64,000 nucleotides of DNA from Thermoactinomyces daqus. GTDB taxonomy: Bacteria > Bacillota > Bacilli > Thermoactinomycetales > Thermoactinomycetaceae. Position numbers and translations under genes: made by a program. Location of the stretch: the NCBI RefSeq assembly GCF_000763315.1, contig NZ_JPST01000013.1:62001-126000 (forward strand), written 5' to 3'. Below, in pieces: positions 18,490-27,931 of this stretch (the stretch's first letter is position 1; the number at the start of each line of letters is the position of its first letter). The notes below the pieces were generated by a model. It saw only the letters and a list, made by a program, of their open reading frames with translations. It was not told the origin of the DNA and did no database searches.

Positions 18490-19830
18490 CTATTCGGTCA
18501 AAATGCGTTGATTTGGTTTCAGCCATTGCGAGGCGATGGTAAGAACGAGAATAATGGCCAGGTAAACAATGGTGTTGATCAGATTTTTGGGAGACAGCAG
18601 GACAAAAATCATAATGGCTGCCAGGACGATTAGGGTGATGCCGGTGGTAAAAGGGAAGAAAGAGAGCCGAAAATCCGGCGTTCGTTCATATTTTCCCCGC
18701 AGTTTCAAATGGGAAAGACAGATGAGAATCCAAGTGAGTATCACAGTGTATCCGGGAATCCCCATCAGATACTGAAAGACGCTTTCGGGAGCGATGAAGG
18801 CCACCAGCGATCCCAAAAAGAGACAGACCGAGCTTGCCGCCAGGGCGTAGATGGGAACACCTCTTTTTCCCAAACGGGTAAAAAAGGCGGGTGCTTCTTT
18901 TTCGCCGGCCAGTGAATACAACATGCGGGTCGTCGCATACATCCCGGAATTGGCAGCGGATATGACCGCGGTCAGCAAAATGAAGTTCATGATGTTGGCT
19001 ACTCCTTTTAAGCCGACGGCGGACAATACTTCGACAAACGGGCTTCCGCTGCTCTTTACCTGATCCCAGGGGATGAGGCCCGTAATGATCAGAAGGGGAA
19101 GCACGTAAAAGAGACAGATGCGCAAAATCACTCCTTTAATCACGCGGGGGAGCGTTTTTTTTGCGTCCTTCATTTCGGTGATGGTCAAGCCGATCATTTC
19201 CGTTCCGCCATAGGAGAAAATGACGATCAGCAATGAGGAAAGCACTCCTTGCCAACCCAATGGGAAAAAGCCGCCATGCACACGGTAGTTGGTCAGTCCG
19301 GGCGCCTGGGCCGACGGGATGATGCCAAACAGCAAAAGCGCCCCGAGGATGACAAATACGATTAAGGTAACGATTTTCACGCTGGTCAGCCAGTATTCGA
19401 TTTCGCCAAACAAGCGGACGCTGAAAAGGTTGATCGCGATGATCACCAGCGTCACGATCAGACTGAGCAGCCAGACCGGGACGGAAAACCAATATTGCAA
19501 AAAGGTTCCGGCCGTAACGATCTCGACGGCCATCACCAACACCCATTGAATAAAATAAAGCCAGCCCAAAATAAAGGAAACACGAGTGCCAAACGCTTTA
19601 TGAACAAGACCGCGCAAATCTGTTCCGGCAAATCCCAATGCCATTTCGGCCATGGCGCTCATGACGATATAGAGCAGGATACCGGCGAGCGCATAAGAAA
19701 AGATCACCCCGGGCCCGGCGGCAGAAATGGTTTCTGCACTTCCCTGAAAGATTCCTGCTCCGATCGCGCCTCCCAAGGCCATCATTTGTACGTGGCGCGG
19801 GAGCAGCTGTTTTTGTAAATGGTCGCTCAT
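18490..19830 (-). CDS. APC-superfamily amino acid permease (AAT family)
   Basis: Twelve-segment inner-membrane transporter of the APC superfamily, 446 residues. The N-terminal MMALGGAIGAGIFQGSAETI is the substrate/sodium-site helix 1 typical of the AAT family (GabP/ProY/YbxG-like). IVIFSYGGTEMIGLTITEMKDAKKTLPR is characteristic, as is SAANSGMYATTRMLYSLA; both are cited as motif regions at about residues 205-232 and 285-302. The substrate cannot be told from sequence. The gene is convergent with ileS and divergent from the next zinc-finger gene. Confidence 0.85.
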   Translation of the reverse strand: MSDHLQKQLLPRHVQMMALGGAIGAGIFQGSAETISAAGPGVIFSYALAGILLYIVMSAMAEMALGFAGTDLRGLVHKAFGTRVSFILGWLYFIQWVLVMAVEIVTAGTFLQYWFSVPVWLLSLIVTLVIIAINLFSVRLFGEIEYWLTSVKIVTLIVFVILGALLLFGIIPSAQAPGLTNYRVHGGFFPLGWQGVLSSLLIVIFSYGGTEMIGLTITEMKDAKKTLPRVIKGVILRICLFYVLPLLIITGLIPWDQVKSSGSPFVEVLSAVGLKGVANIMNFILLTAVISAANSGMYATTRMLYSLAGEKEAPAFFTRLGKRGVPIYALAASSVCLFLGSLVAFIAPESVFQYLMGIPGYTVILTWILICLSHLKLRGKYERTPDFRLSFFPFTTGITLIVLAAIMIFVLLSPKNLINTIVYLAIILVLTIASQWLKPNQRILTE

Positions 19831-20057
19831 TTTTTCCCCCCACTTTTTTCTTTATTACCCAAAAGCATAACAGCGCTGAAGTATTTTTGGAAGATGAACA
19901 AAAAAAGCAAATGAATTCGCAATAATATAATTAACGATTTTAATGCCTGTTCCCATTTACTTTTACCTGCTTTTGCACATGAAATGCGGGAAAGAGGACA
20001 GCCTAGGAAAATAAAGAGGTTTTGTTGAAATCCAGAGGAAGTTTGGAGGAAACGGGC

Positions 20058-20762
20058 ATGAATGAAAGCCAGCTGCAACAGCTTAAAAGCCAGTTGATCA
20101 AAGAGAAGGAAGAAATTGTCCGGCGGTTGAGCCGGAATGACAATTATGGCATGGAAGTGTCGATGAACAATTCCGTCGGGGAATTGTCGGGCTATGATAA
20201 CCATCCGGCCGACCTGGGGACAGAAATGTTTGAGCGCGGAAAGGACCTTGCGCTGAATGAAGCGGATGAACGCCATTTGCAGGATATTGAGGCTGCGCTG
20301 GAACGGATGGAAACGGGCCAATACGGCATTTGCAAGAAATGCGGCAGGGAGATTCCGTTTGAGCGCCTGGAGGCGGTTCCGGTCACGGAATATTGTGTGG
20401 AGCACAATCCGCAGCAACATTCCTCGATGCGCAGGCCGGTTGAAGAGAAAGTTCTTAACCGGATTCAGATGAACAACGATCACAGCGAATCCAACTTTTA
20501 TGATGGGGAAGATGCTTGGCAGGAAGTGGAGCAATACGGAACGTCCAATCCCCCGGATTTTTTTGCCAGCGGCCGAAATTACAACGAATTGACAGTGGAT
20601 CACGATGAACAGAGGGGATATATCGATCTGTTGGAAGGCTTTTCAATTACGGATCAGTCCGGCAATGACAGCGGCATCACCGAGATTACCCACAATCAGT
20701 CTTATGAGCAGAAGGACAAGGAAGAATCCTTGGAGGAAAGAGATGCAGACTTTACCGGATGA
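20058..20762 (+). CDS. TraR/DksA-type zinc-finger protein, YteA/YlyA-like
   Basis: The 234-residue protein has an N-terminal coiled coil (ESQLQQLKSQLIKEKEEIVR) and a DksA-like zinc finger near residues 95-125. The finger reads YGICKKCGREIPFERLEAVP and ends in YCVEH, as in the YteA family, where the last ligand pair is Cys/His. Length and the C-terminal acidic half match YteA. Its position between ileS and lspA is that of Bacillus ylyA, a forespore protein reported to bind RNA polymerase. A role in tuning transcription during sporulation is inference. The start ATG follows GGAGGA. Confidence 0.75.
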   Translation: MNESQLQQLKSQLIKEKEEIVRRLSRNDNYGMEVSMNNSVGELSGYDNHPADLGTEMFERGKDLALNEADERHLQDIEAALERMETGQYGICKKCGREIPFERLEAVPVTEYCVEHNPQQHSSMRRPVEEKVLNRIQMNNDHSESNFYDGEDAWQEVEQYGTSNPPDFFASGRNYNELTVDHDEQRGYIDLLEGFSITDQSGNDSGITEITHNQSYEQKDKEESLEERDADFTG

Positions 20763-20786
20763 CCGGATGCGAGGCTTCGCGTTGCC

Positions 20787-20816
20787 TTGTTTGACCAGGC
20801 TTGACTGTGCTACAAT
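20787..20816 (+). promoter_or_regulatory. Possible SigA promoter before lspA
   Basis: TTGTTT (20787-20792) and TACAAT (20811-20816) are 18 nt apart, 50 nt before the lspA start. A TTGACC at 20791 is a better -35 hexamer but is spaced only 14 nt. Confidence 0.4.
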
Positions 20817-20868
20817 CGGAGAGAAATAATGTGGAGATGCTCTACGGTGGGAGACAGGAGGAAGGCAT

Positions 20869-21354
20869 TTGAGATATTTGATAACGGCATTTTCCATTTT
20901 GTTATTGGATCAGTGGACGAAATGGTTGGTCGTTCACAACATGTCTTTATATGAATCGATCCCGGTGATTAACAATTTCTTCTATATTACTTCCCATCGC
21001 AATCGCGGCGCGGCATTTGGGATTCTTCAGAACAAGCAGTGGTTGTTTATTCTGATTACGGTCGTCGTGATTGCGTTTGTTCTCTACTATCTCTGGCAGC
21101 TGAAACATGACCGTCCGATGATGTCCTATGCCTTTTCCCTCATCTTGGGCGGAGCGTTTGGCAACCTGATCGATCGGGTGGAAAACGGGGAAGTCGTCGA
21201 TTTTTTGCATTTCCAGTTCGGGTCTTATCAGTTTCCCATTTTTAACTGTGCCGATTCGGCTATTGTGGTGGGTGTGATTGTACTAGTGATTATCACCTTG
21301 ATCAGTCCCGCGGCCCAGAACAACAATGAGTTGACCAAGGCGGGGGACTCATGA
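20869..21354 (+). CDS. lspA: Lipoprotein signal peptidase II
   Basis: Integral membrane aspartic protease that cleaves prolipoproteins before the lipid-modified cysteine; its likely substrates here include the two lipoproteins at 39.7 and 44.6 kb. The 161-residue protein has four membrane segments. The catalytic dyad falls at D102 (GNLIDRV) and D129 (NCADSAIV), the positions known in Bacillus LspA. NRGAAFGIL is also conserved. The start is TTG 20869 behind AGGAGGAA. The stop overlaps the rluD start (ATGA). Confidence 0.95.
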   Translation: MRYLITAFSILLLDQWTKWLVVHNMSLYESIPVINNFFYITSHRNRGAAFGILQNKQWLFILITVVVIAFVLYYLWQLKHDRPMMSYAFSLILGGAFGNLIDRVENGEVVDFLHFQFGSYQFPIFNCADSAIVVGVIVLVIITLISPAAQNNNELTKAGDS

Positions 21355-22295
21355 TGACGGAACAAAGCGGGCAAATGGAACATTATGAATGGAACCTTCC
21401 GGATGAAGAAGCAGGTGAGCGTCTGGATAAATGGATTTCATCTTTGAATGAAGAATGGACACGAACCAGGGTACAGGGATGGATTGAGGAAGGACGGGTA
21501 CGGGTCAATAATCGAACCCGCAAGGGAAATTACCGGCTTAAGGCGGGGGACAGAGTGGAATTGGATGTCCCGCCGGTGGCAGAACTGGAAGTCGCACCGG
21601 AAGCGATCCCGCTCGATATTCGCTACGAAGATCAGGACGTGATCGTCGTTAATAAGCCACGGGGAATGGTGGTGCATCCCGGTGCGGGAAATACTGCAGG
21701 CACACTGGTCAATGCCCTGCTTTACCATTGTAAGGGAGAGTTGTCCGGCATCGGAGGCGTGGCGAGACCGGGAATAGTGCACCGCATTGATAAAGATACT
21801 TCCGGTCTGATTATGGTCGCCAAAACCGATCTTGCGCATCAGTCATTGGTAGCCCAGTTGAAGGAGCATTCGGTGGAACGGGCTTATACGGCGATTGTTC
21901 ACGGGGTGATCCCGCATGATCACGGAACGATTGATGCCCCGATCGGCAGAGATCCGGCGAACCGGCAACGGATGGCGGTTGTCCACCAAAACAGCAAACA
22001 TGCGGTTACCCATTTTACCGTACGCCGGCGATTTCGCGATGCCAGTGTGGTCGAATGCCGTCTGGAAACGGGAAGAACCCATCAGATTCGGGTTCATATG
22101 AAGTATATCGGCTATCCGCTGATCGGCGATCCGGTCTACGGCCTGAAGAAAAATTCCTATGCCATCAGCGGGCAGGCTTTGCACGCGCAAATCATCGGTT
22201 TTACCCACCCTCGCACCGGCGAACGCATTCGTTTGGAAGCGGAGTTGCCCGAGGATATGCAAAAACTGCTCGAGCGCCTGGCCGCAAAATCGTAA
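21351..22295 (+). CDS. rluD: RluA-family 23S rRNA pseudouridine synthase
   Basis: Converts uridines in large-subunit rRNA to pseudouridine. The 314-residue protein has an N-terminal S4 RNA-binding domain (ERLDKWISSLNEEWTRTRVQ, residues 23-85) and the RluA catalytic domain. The catalytic aspartate is D147 in VHRIDKDTSG, and VNKPRGMVVHPG and ETGRTHQIRVHM are family motifs. It is the orthologue by position of Bacillus ylyB. Start codons at 21351 and 21354 are adjacent; the first overlaps the lspA stop. Confidence 0.93.
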   Translation: MMTEQSGQMEHYEWNLPDEEAGERLDKWISSLNEEWTRTRVQGWIEEGRVRVNNRTRKGNYRLKAGDRVELDVPPVAELEVAPEAIPLDIRYEDQDVIVVNKPRGMVVHPGAGNTAGTLVNALLYHCKGELSGIGGVARPGIVHRIDKDTSGLIMVAKTDLAHQSLVAQLKEHSVERAYTAIVHGVIPHDHGTIDAPIGRDPANRQRMAVVHQNSKHAVTHFTVRRRFRDASVVECRLETGRTHQIRVHMKYIGYPLIGDPVYGLKKNSYAISGQALHAQIIGFTHPRTGERIRLEAELPEDMQKLLERLAAKS

Positions 22296-22301
22296 TAAGC
22301 A

Positions 22302-23054
<753 letters not shown>

Positions 23055-23074
23055 GAGTTTTCCCTTTTAAGGCG

Positions 23075-23174
23075 GTCCCGTGAGGCCGGCAAAGGGAACG
23101 CGGAATCGTGCTGCGCATGAACGGTGTATCTATCCTGCGTCTCTTTGCCATACGGGTAAAGAGACTTTTTTTAT
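23075..23174 (+). promoter_or_regulatory. PyrR attenuator 2, between pyrR and uraA
   Basis: The binding loop TCCCGTGAGGCCGGCAAAGG (23076-23095) fits the PyrR consensus. The terminator stem is GTCTCTTT (23139-23146) with AAAGAGAC (23158-23165), followed by a T run. GGCAAAG in the loop can pair with CTTTGCC of the terminator to form the antiterminator. Confidence 0.92.
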
Positions 23175-23197
23175 ATCAAAAAAAGGGGTGAATGTGA

Positions 23198-24559
23198 ATG
23201 AATCGTTTGATTGAAATGGATGTGCATGAAAGGCCGAAATGGCATCGCTGGCTGTTCCTCAGTTTCCAACACTTGTTTGCCATGTTCGGCTCCACGGTGC
23301 TGGTTCCGATCCTGACCGGATTAAGCCCGTCCGTGGCCCTGATGTCCAGCGGAATCGGGACCTTGGCTTATCTGATCGTCACCAAAGGCAGAATTCCGGC
23401 ATATCTCGGATCCTCCTTCGCCTTTATTGTTCCCATTATCTCTGTGTCACAAGGAGGAAAATATCTGGGCAATGCCCTGTTCGGGTGTTTTGTTGTCGGG
23501 TTGATGTACGGTGTGGTGGCGCTGATTGTTTACCGGTTCGGGGTGAAATGGCTGGATTCGCTTTTGCCGCCGGTCGTGATCGGGTCAGTCGTAATCGTGA
23601 TCGGGCTGGCGTTGGCCGGAACAGCCGTCGATATGGCCGGCAAAAAAGATGTGGTCGAAGCCCTGCCGCATACAGCAGCCGGGTGGCAACACTTGGACGG
23701 AACGATTAAAAGCATCGATTCGGCAAAAGGTACGGTAACGGTGCATGTGTACTCGCTGAAAAACTTTTCTGTCGCCTTGGCCACACTGGCCATCGCCATA
23801 ATCGCCAGCCTGTTTTTCCGCGGATTTTTCAGCATCATCCCCATTCTGATCGGAATTTGCGGGGGGTACCTGGTGGCGCTGGCAGCGGGCATGGTCGATT
23901 TTTCACCGGTTCATGAGGCCAAATGGTTTCAGCTTCCCCATGTCGTCTCCCCCTCGTTCTCCTGGCATGCGGCCCTGGTTATGCTGCCGGTCACACTGGT
24001 TGTCCTGGCAGAGCACATCGGACATCTGCTGGTGCAGGGAGAGTTGATGGGAAGGGATTTGACAAAAAACCCCGGGTTGTATCGTTCCCTTCTGGGAGAT
24101 GGCCTGGCGACCTGCATCGCATCCCTGATCGGCGGACCGCCGGCGACCACGTACGGGGAAAATATCGGGGTCATGGCCATCACGCGCATTTTCAGCGTGT
24201 GGGTGATCGGAGGGGCAGCGGTGCTGGCGATCAGCTTCGGATTCATCGGCAAATTTGCGGCCCTGATCCAAACGATTCCGACTCCGGTCATGGGCGGTGT
24301 CTCCATCCTTCTGTTCGGGATTATCGCTTCGGCCGGTTTGCGCATGCTGATCGAACACAAAATTGATTTCAGCGACCGGCGCAATCTGGTGATCGCCGCT
24401 GTCATCATGGTGATCGGCGTGGGTGGAGCCTTGCTCCGCTTCAGCGGCATCCATCTGGAATTGGAAGGAATGGCTTTGTCCACCGTGATCGGCATCCTGT
24501 TGAATCTGGTTTTGCCCAAGCGGGCAAAGGAAGAGAAGACTGTGGCGGAAGCCGCCTGA
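23198..24559 (+). CDS. uraA: Uracil permease (NCS2/UraA family)
   Basis: Proton-coupled uracil importer of the NCS2 family, 453 residues with about 14 membrane segments. WLFLSFQHLFAMFGSTVLVP is the conserved first helix, and LAEHIGHLLVQGELMGRDL contains the substrate-site Glu and His. GGPPATTYGENIGVMAITR is the second substrate segment. A stretch near residues 165-185 (TIKSIDSAKGTVTVHVYSLK) forms an extracellular insertion. Placement behind a PyrR attenuator ties uptake to the UMP level. In Bacillus this gene is called pyrP. Confidence 0.95.
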   Translation: MNRLIEMDVHERPKWHRWLFLSFQHLFAMFGSTVLVPILTGLSPSVALMSSGIGTLAYLIVTKGRIPAYLGSSFAFIVPIISVSQGGKYLGNALFGCFVVGLMYGVVALIVYRFGVKWLDSLLPPVVIGSVVIVIGLALAGTAVDMAGKKDVVEALPHTAAGWQHLDGTIKSIDSAKGTVTVHVYSLKNFSVALATLAIAIIASLFFRGFFSIIPILIGICGGYLVALAAGMVDFSPVHEAKWFQLPHVVSPSFSWHAALVMLPVTLVVLAEHIGHLLVQGELMGRDLTKNPGLYRSLLGDGLATCIASLIGGPPATTYGENIGVMAITRIFSVWVIGGAAVLAISFGFIGKFAALIQTIPTPVMGGVSILLFGIIASAGLRMLIEHKIDFSDRRNLVIAAVIMVIGVGGALLRFSGIHLELEGMALSTVIGILLNLVLPKRAKEEKTVAEAA

Positions 24560-24575
24560 CAATGGAGGATAAACA

Positions 24576-25499
24576 ATGAGAGCACCGATGACCCGTTCAC
24601 CGTTTCGTCATTTGATGGATACGAGCGAACTGACAAAAGAGGAGATCAGACGGATTCTGGAGCGGGCCCATTTTTGGGAGGAACATCAGGCCAGCGGATT
24701 GGCTCCTTTCACGGGCAGATTTGCTGCCAACCTGTTCTTTGAACCGAGTACCCGCACCCGCTTTTCCTTTGAAGTAGCGGAAAAGAGATTGGGGATGCAA
24801 GTAGTCAACTTCACCCCGGATGTTTCAAGCAGCACCAAAGGAGAGTCCCTGTTTGACACGGTGAAAACCCTGGTTTCGATCGGAGTGGAAGTAGCCGTGA
24901 TTCGCCTGACGGACGAGCAGGAATTGCTCTTTCTGATCAAACAGAACCCCGGCTGTGCGATTATCAATGCAGGGGCAGGCAGTTTTGCACATCCCAGCCA
25001 GTCCTTGCTCGATCTTTACACTCTGGTCAAGCATTTCGGGGATCTTACCGGCAAAAGAGTGGCAGTGATCGGCGATATTGCCCACAGCCGTGTGGTGCGT
25101 TCCAATCTCTGGACCCTGAAGCAATTCGGTGCGGAGATGATTGTGAGCGGGCCGGAGGAAATGCGCGATCCCGAGGTGGAGCGGATCGCCCCGTATGTTT
25201 CGTTTGAAGAAGCATTGAGAACGGCGGATGTCGTGATGTTGCTCCGGGTTCAGCTGGAGAGGCATCAAGGGAAGCTTTTTTCCTCGCGGGAAGAGTATCA
25301 CCGCCGTTACGGGCTTTCCGCCGAGCGGCTCAAGATCATGAAACCGGAAGCGATCATCATGCATCCGGCTCCGGTTAACCGGGGTGTGGAAATTGCCGAT
25401 GAGCTGGTGGAGCATCCCCGCTCGAAAATATTTGAACAGATGAAAAACGGCGTTTGGATTCGGATGGCGATCTTGGAACGAGCATTGGGGGAATGGTAG
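24576..25499 (+). CDS. pyrB: Aspartate carbamoyltransferase, catalytic subunit
   Basis: Condenses carbamoyl phosphate and aspartate to N-carbamoyl-aspartate. The 307-residue protein has the carbamoyl-phosphate motif FFEPSTRTRFSFE (residues about 54-66) and the flexible loop SSSTKGESLFDT. The aspartate-binding half contains HPAPVNRGVEI. No pyrI regulatory subunit is present, as expected for Bacillota. It starts 17 nt after uraA with GGAGG, so there is no room for the third PyrR attenuator found here in Bacillus subtilis. Confidence 0.96.
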   Translation: MRAPMTRSPFRHLMDTSELTKEEIRRILERAHFWEEHQASGLAPFTGRFAANLFFEPSTRTRFSFEVAEKRLGMQVVNFTPDVSSSTKGESLFDTVKTLVSIGVEVAVIRLTDEQELLFLIKQNPGCAIINAGAGSFAHPSQSLLDLYTLVKHFGDLTGKRVAVIGDIAHSRVVRSNLWTLKQFGAEMIVSGPEEMRDPEVERIAPYVSFEEALRTADVVMLLRVQLERHQGKLFSSREEYHRRYGLSAERLKIMKPEAIIMHPAPVNRGVEIADELVEHPRSKIFEQMKNGVWIRMAILERALGEW

Positions 25500-25502
25500 G
25501 GA

Positions 25503-26843
25503 ATGAAAACGATATTGAAAAATGGCCTGGTGTTCCGGTCCGTTTCCGAGGGATGGAGCAAACAGGATATCGTGATCGAAGGAAACTGGATTGTGCAAAT
25601 GGTTGACAACGCACCCGAAGAAGAGGGGGCGCGGGTGATTGATGTCGGCGGCAAACGGGTGGTTCCGGGCCTCATCGATATGCATGTCCACTTGCGGGAA
25701 CCGGGATTTGAACAAAAAGAGACGATCGAAACGGGAGCGAAGGCTGCGGCGAAAGGCGGCTTTACGACGATTGCTCCGATGCCGAACACCCGGCCGGTGA
25801 CCGATTCGTCCGAAATCGTGCAGAAAGTGATCAACCGCGCCCGCGAAGTCGGTCTGGTACGCGTTTTGCCTTACGGTGCGATTACAGTGAGAGAATGCGG
25901 GCAACAGCTGACCGATATGAAAAGCCTGAAGCAAGCGGGAGTGATCGGGGTAACCGATGACGGTGTCGGGATCCAGTCGGCCGGGATGATGAAAGAGGCG
26001 ATGCTGCTTGCCCATGAACTGGGACTGCCGGTCGTTGCCCACTGCGAAGATGACAGCCTGGCCAAAGGCGGGGTGATGCACGACGGTGAAGCAGCCAAAC
26101 GGTTCGGATTAAAAGGGATTCCTTCCGAGGCGGAGTCGGTTCATGTGGCGCGGGACATTTTGCTGGCTGAGGAGATCGGCGTTCATTACCATGTGTGCCA
26201 CATCAGTGCCGAACAATCCGTTCGTCTGGTGCGCGAAGCCAAAGCGCGGGGGCAGCGTGTGACGGCGGAAGTGACTCCCCACCATCTTCTCTTGTGCGAT
26301 GAGGATATTCCGGCACCGGACGGGCGCTGGAAAATGAATCCCCCGCTTCGCTCGCGACGGGACAGGGAAGCGCTGATTGCCGGATTGAAAGACGGCACCA
26401 TCGACATCATTGCCACGGATCATGCCCCGCACACCAGCGAAGAAAAAGCGCTGGGCATGGAAAAAGCCCCTTTCGGCATCGTCGGCCTGGAAACAGCTTT
26501 TCCCCTGCTTTACACCCACCTGGTGCTGAAGGATGGCATTCTCACCCTGGAGGAATTGATTGATAAAATGACCCGCAAACCAGCGAAAGTGTTCGGTCTT
26601 CCTTACGGTGAGATCGCTGAAGGGAAAGCGGCCGACCTGACGGTAATTGATCTGGAGACGGAACGGACGATTGAGCCGGAAACCTTTCTCTCCAAAGGGA
26701 AAAACACACCATTTGGAGGGTGGAATGTGAAAGGATGGCCGGTTTTGACGATCATGGACGGCCGGATCACATGGGAAGATGCAAAACCGGAATCCTTGAC
26801 CGGACCGGGAAAATGGACGGAACAGAAGGAGGATCAGCGATGA
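25503..26843 (+). CDS. pyrC: Dihydroorotase (class I)
   Basis: Zinc amidohydrolase that cyclises carbamoyl-aspartate to dihydroorotate. At 446 residues it is class I, the type common in Gram-positive bacteria. Metal ligands include H61 and H63 in DMHVHLREPG, later histidines in VVAHCED and YHVCHIS, and the aspartate in IIATDHAPHT. It starts 4 nt after pyrB and overlaps carA by 4 nt (ATGA). Confidence 0.96.
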   Translation: MKTILKNGLVFRSVSEGWSKQDIVIEGNWIVQMVDNAPEEEGARVIDVGGKRVVPGLIDMHVHLREPGFEQKETIETGAKAAAKGGFTTIAPMPNTRPVTDSSEIVQKVINRAREVGLVRVLPYGAITVRECGQQLTDMKSLKQAGVIGVTDDGVGIQSAGMMKEAMLLAHELGLPVVAHCEDDSLAKGGVMHDGEAAKRFGLKGIPSEAESVHVARDILLAEEIGVHYHVCHISAEQSVRLVREAKARGQRVTAEVTPHHLLLCDEDIPAPDGRWKMNPPLRSRRDREALIAGLKDGTIDIIATDHAPHTSEEKALGMEKAPFGIVGLETAFPLLYTHLVLKDGILTLEELIDKMTRKPAKVFGLPYGEIAEGKAADLTVIDLETERTIEPETFLSKGKNTPFGGWNVKGWPVLTIMDGRITWEDAKPESLTGPGKWTEQKEDQR

Positions 26844-27931
26844 AGGCAAGGTTGCTCTTGGAAGATGGAACGCTTTTCACGGGAACCTCATTTGGTGCGG
26901 AGGGAAAGAGGGTCGGTGAAATTGTGTTTAACACCAGCATGACCGGTTATCAGGAGATTTTGACTGATCCTTCTTACTGTGGGCAGATTATCACGATGAC
27001 CTATCCCCTGATCGGGAATTACGGGATTTCACGTGACGATAATGAATCACTGCGCCCGTACGCCCATGGTTTGCTCGTGCGCGAATACGCTGAGTATGCC
27101 AGCAACTGGCGCAACGAATTGTCTCTGGGCACATTTTTAAAAGAATACGGATTGATCGGGATCGCCGGCATCGACACACGGATGCTGACCCGGAAAATTC
27201 GCCTCCGCGGAACGATGAAAGGCGTGATCACCACCGGGAACGAATCGCCGGAAGAGCTGAAGGAGGCTCTGTCTTCGCCGATGATGCGGGATCAGGTGGC
27301 ACGCGTCAGTACGAAAAGCATTCATATCGCTCCCAATGTCGGCAAACGGGTGGTGCTGATCGATTTTGGAGCCAAACACAATATTGTGCGGGAATTGGTG
27401 GAGCGAAATTGCGAAGTGATCACAGTGCCTTACAATATCACAGCCGAGGAAATCCTGCGCTTCCGTCCGGATGGGGTGATGCTGTCCAATGGCCCTGGAA
27501 ATCCGAAGGATGTGCCTGAGGGAATTCGCACGATTCAAAAACTGATGGGAAAAGTTCCTCTTTTTGGAATTTGCCTGGGGCATCAGCTGGTCGCCCTCGC
27601 CGCCGGAGCGGATACGGAGAAAATGAAGTTCGGGCATCGCGGCGGAAACCACCCGGTGAAAGAACTCTCAACCGGCCGTACGGTGATCACCGCGCAAAAC
27701 CACGGGTTTGCCGTGACAGCAGACTCCGTTAAAAATACTGAGCTGGAGATTACGCATATTGCCTTGAACGATGGCACGGTGGAAGGGCTCCGGCACAAAA
27801 CGCTGCCGGTCATCACCGTCCAGTATCATCCGGAATCGGCCCCGGGCCCGCTCGATTCGGGTTACCTGTTCGATCGCTTCCTTGAGATGATGGAGTCTTT
27901 TGCACGGAAGGGAGAGACGATGAATGCCTAA
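26840..27931 (+). CDS. carA: Carbamoyl-phosphate synthase small subunit (glutaminase)
   Basis: Class I glutamine amidotransferase subunit that supplies ammonia to CarB. In 363 residues the N-terminal CPSase small-chain domain ([20 protein letters not shown]) precedes the glutaminase domain. The catalytic cysteine is C245 (FGICLGHQL) and the catalytic His/Glu are in [14 protein letters not shown] 26840 has AGGAGG upstream and overlaps the pyrC stop. The arginine-pathway counterpart, if any, is not in this window. In Bacillus the name is pyrAA. Confidence 0.96.
   Translation: MKARLLLEDGTLFTGTSFGAEGKRVGEIVFNTSMTGYQEILTDPSYCGQIITMTYPLIGNYGISRDDNESLRPYAHGLLVREYAEYASNWRNELSLGTFLKEYGLIGIAGIDTRMLTRKIRLRGTMKGVITTGNESPEELKEALSSPMMRDQVARVSTKSIHIAPNVGKRVVLIDFGAKHNIVRELVERNCEVITVPYNITAEEILRFRPDGVMLSNGPGNPKDVPEGIRTIQKLMGKVPLFGICLGHQLVALAAGADTEKMKFGHRGGNHPVKELSTGRTVITAQNHGFAVTADSVKNTELEITHIALNDGTVEGLRHKTLPVITVQYHPESAPGPLDSGYLFDRFLEMMESFARKGETMNA

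Noticed and set aside
24825-26081. 418-codon minus-strand frame
   Set aside because: Antisense shadow of pyrB and pyrC with a His/Arg-rich translation typical of reverse-strand artefacts.
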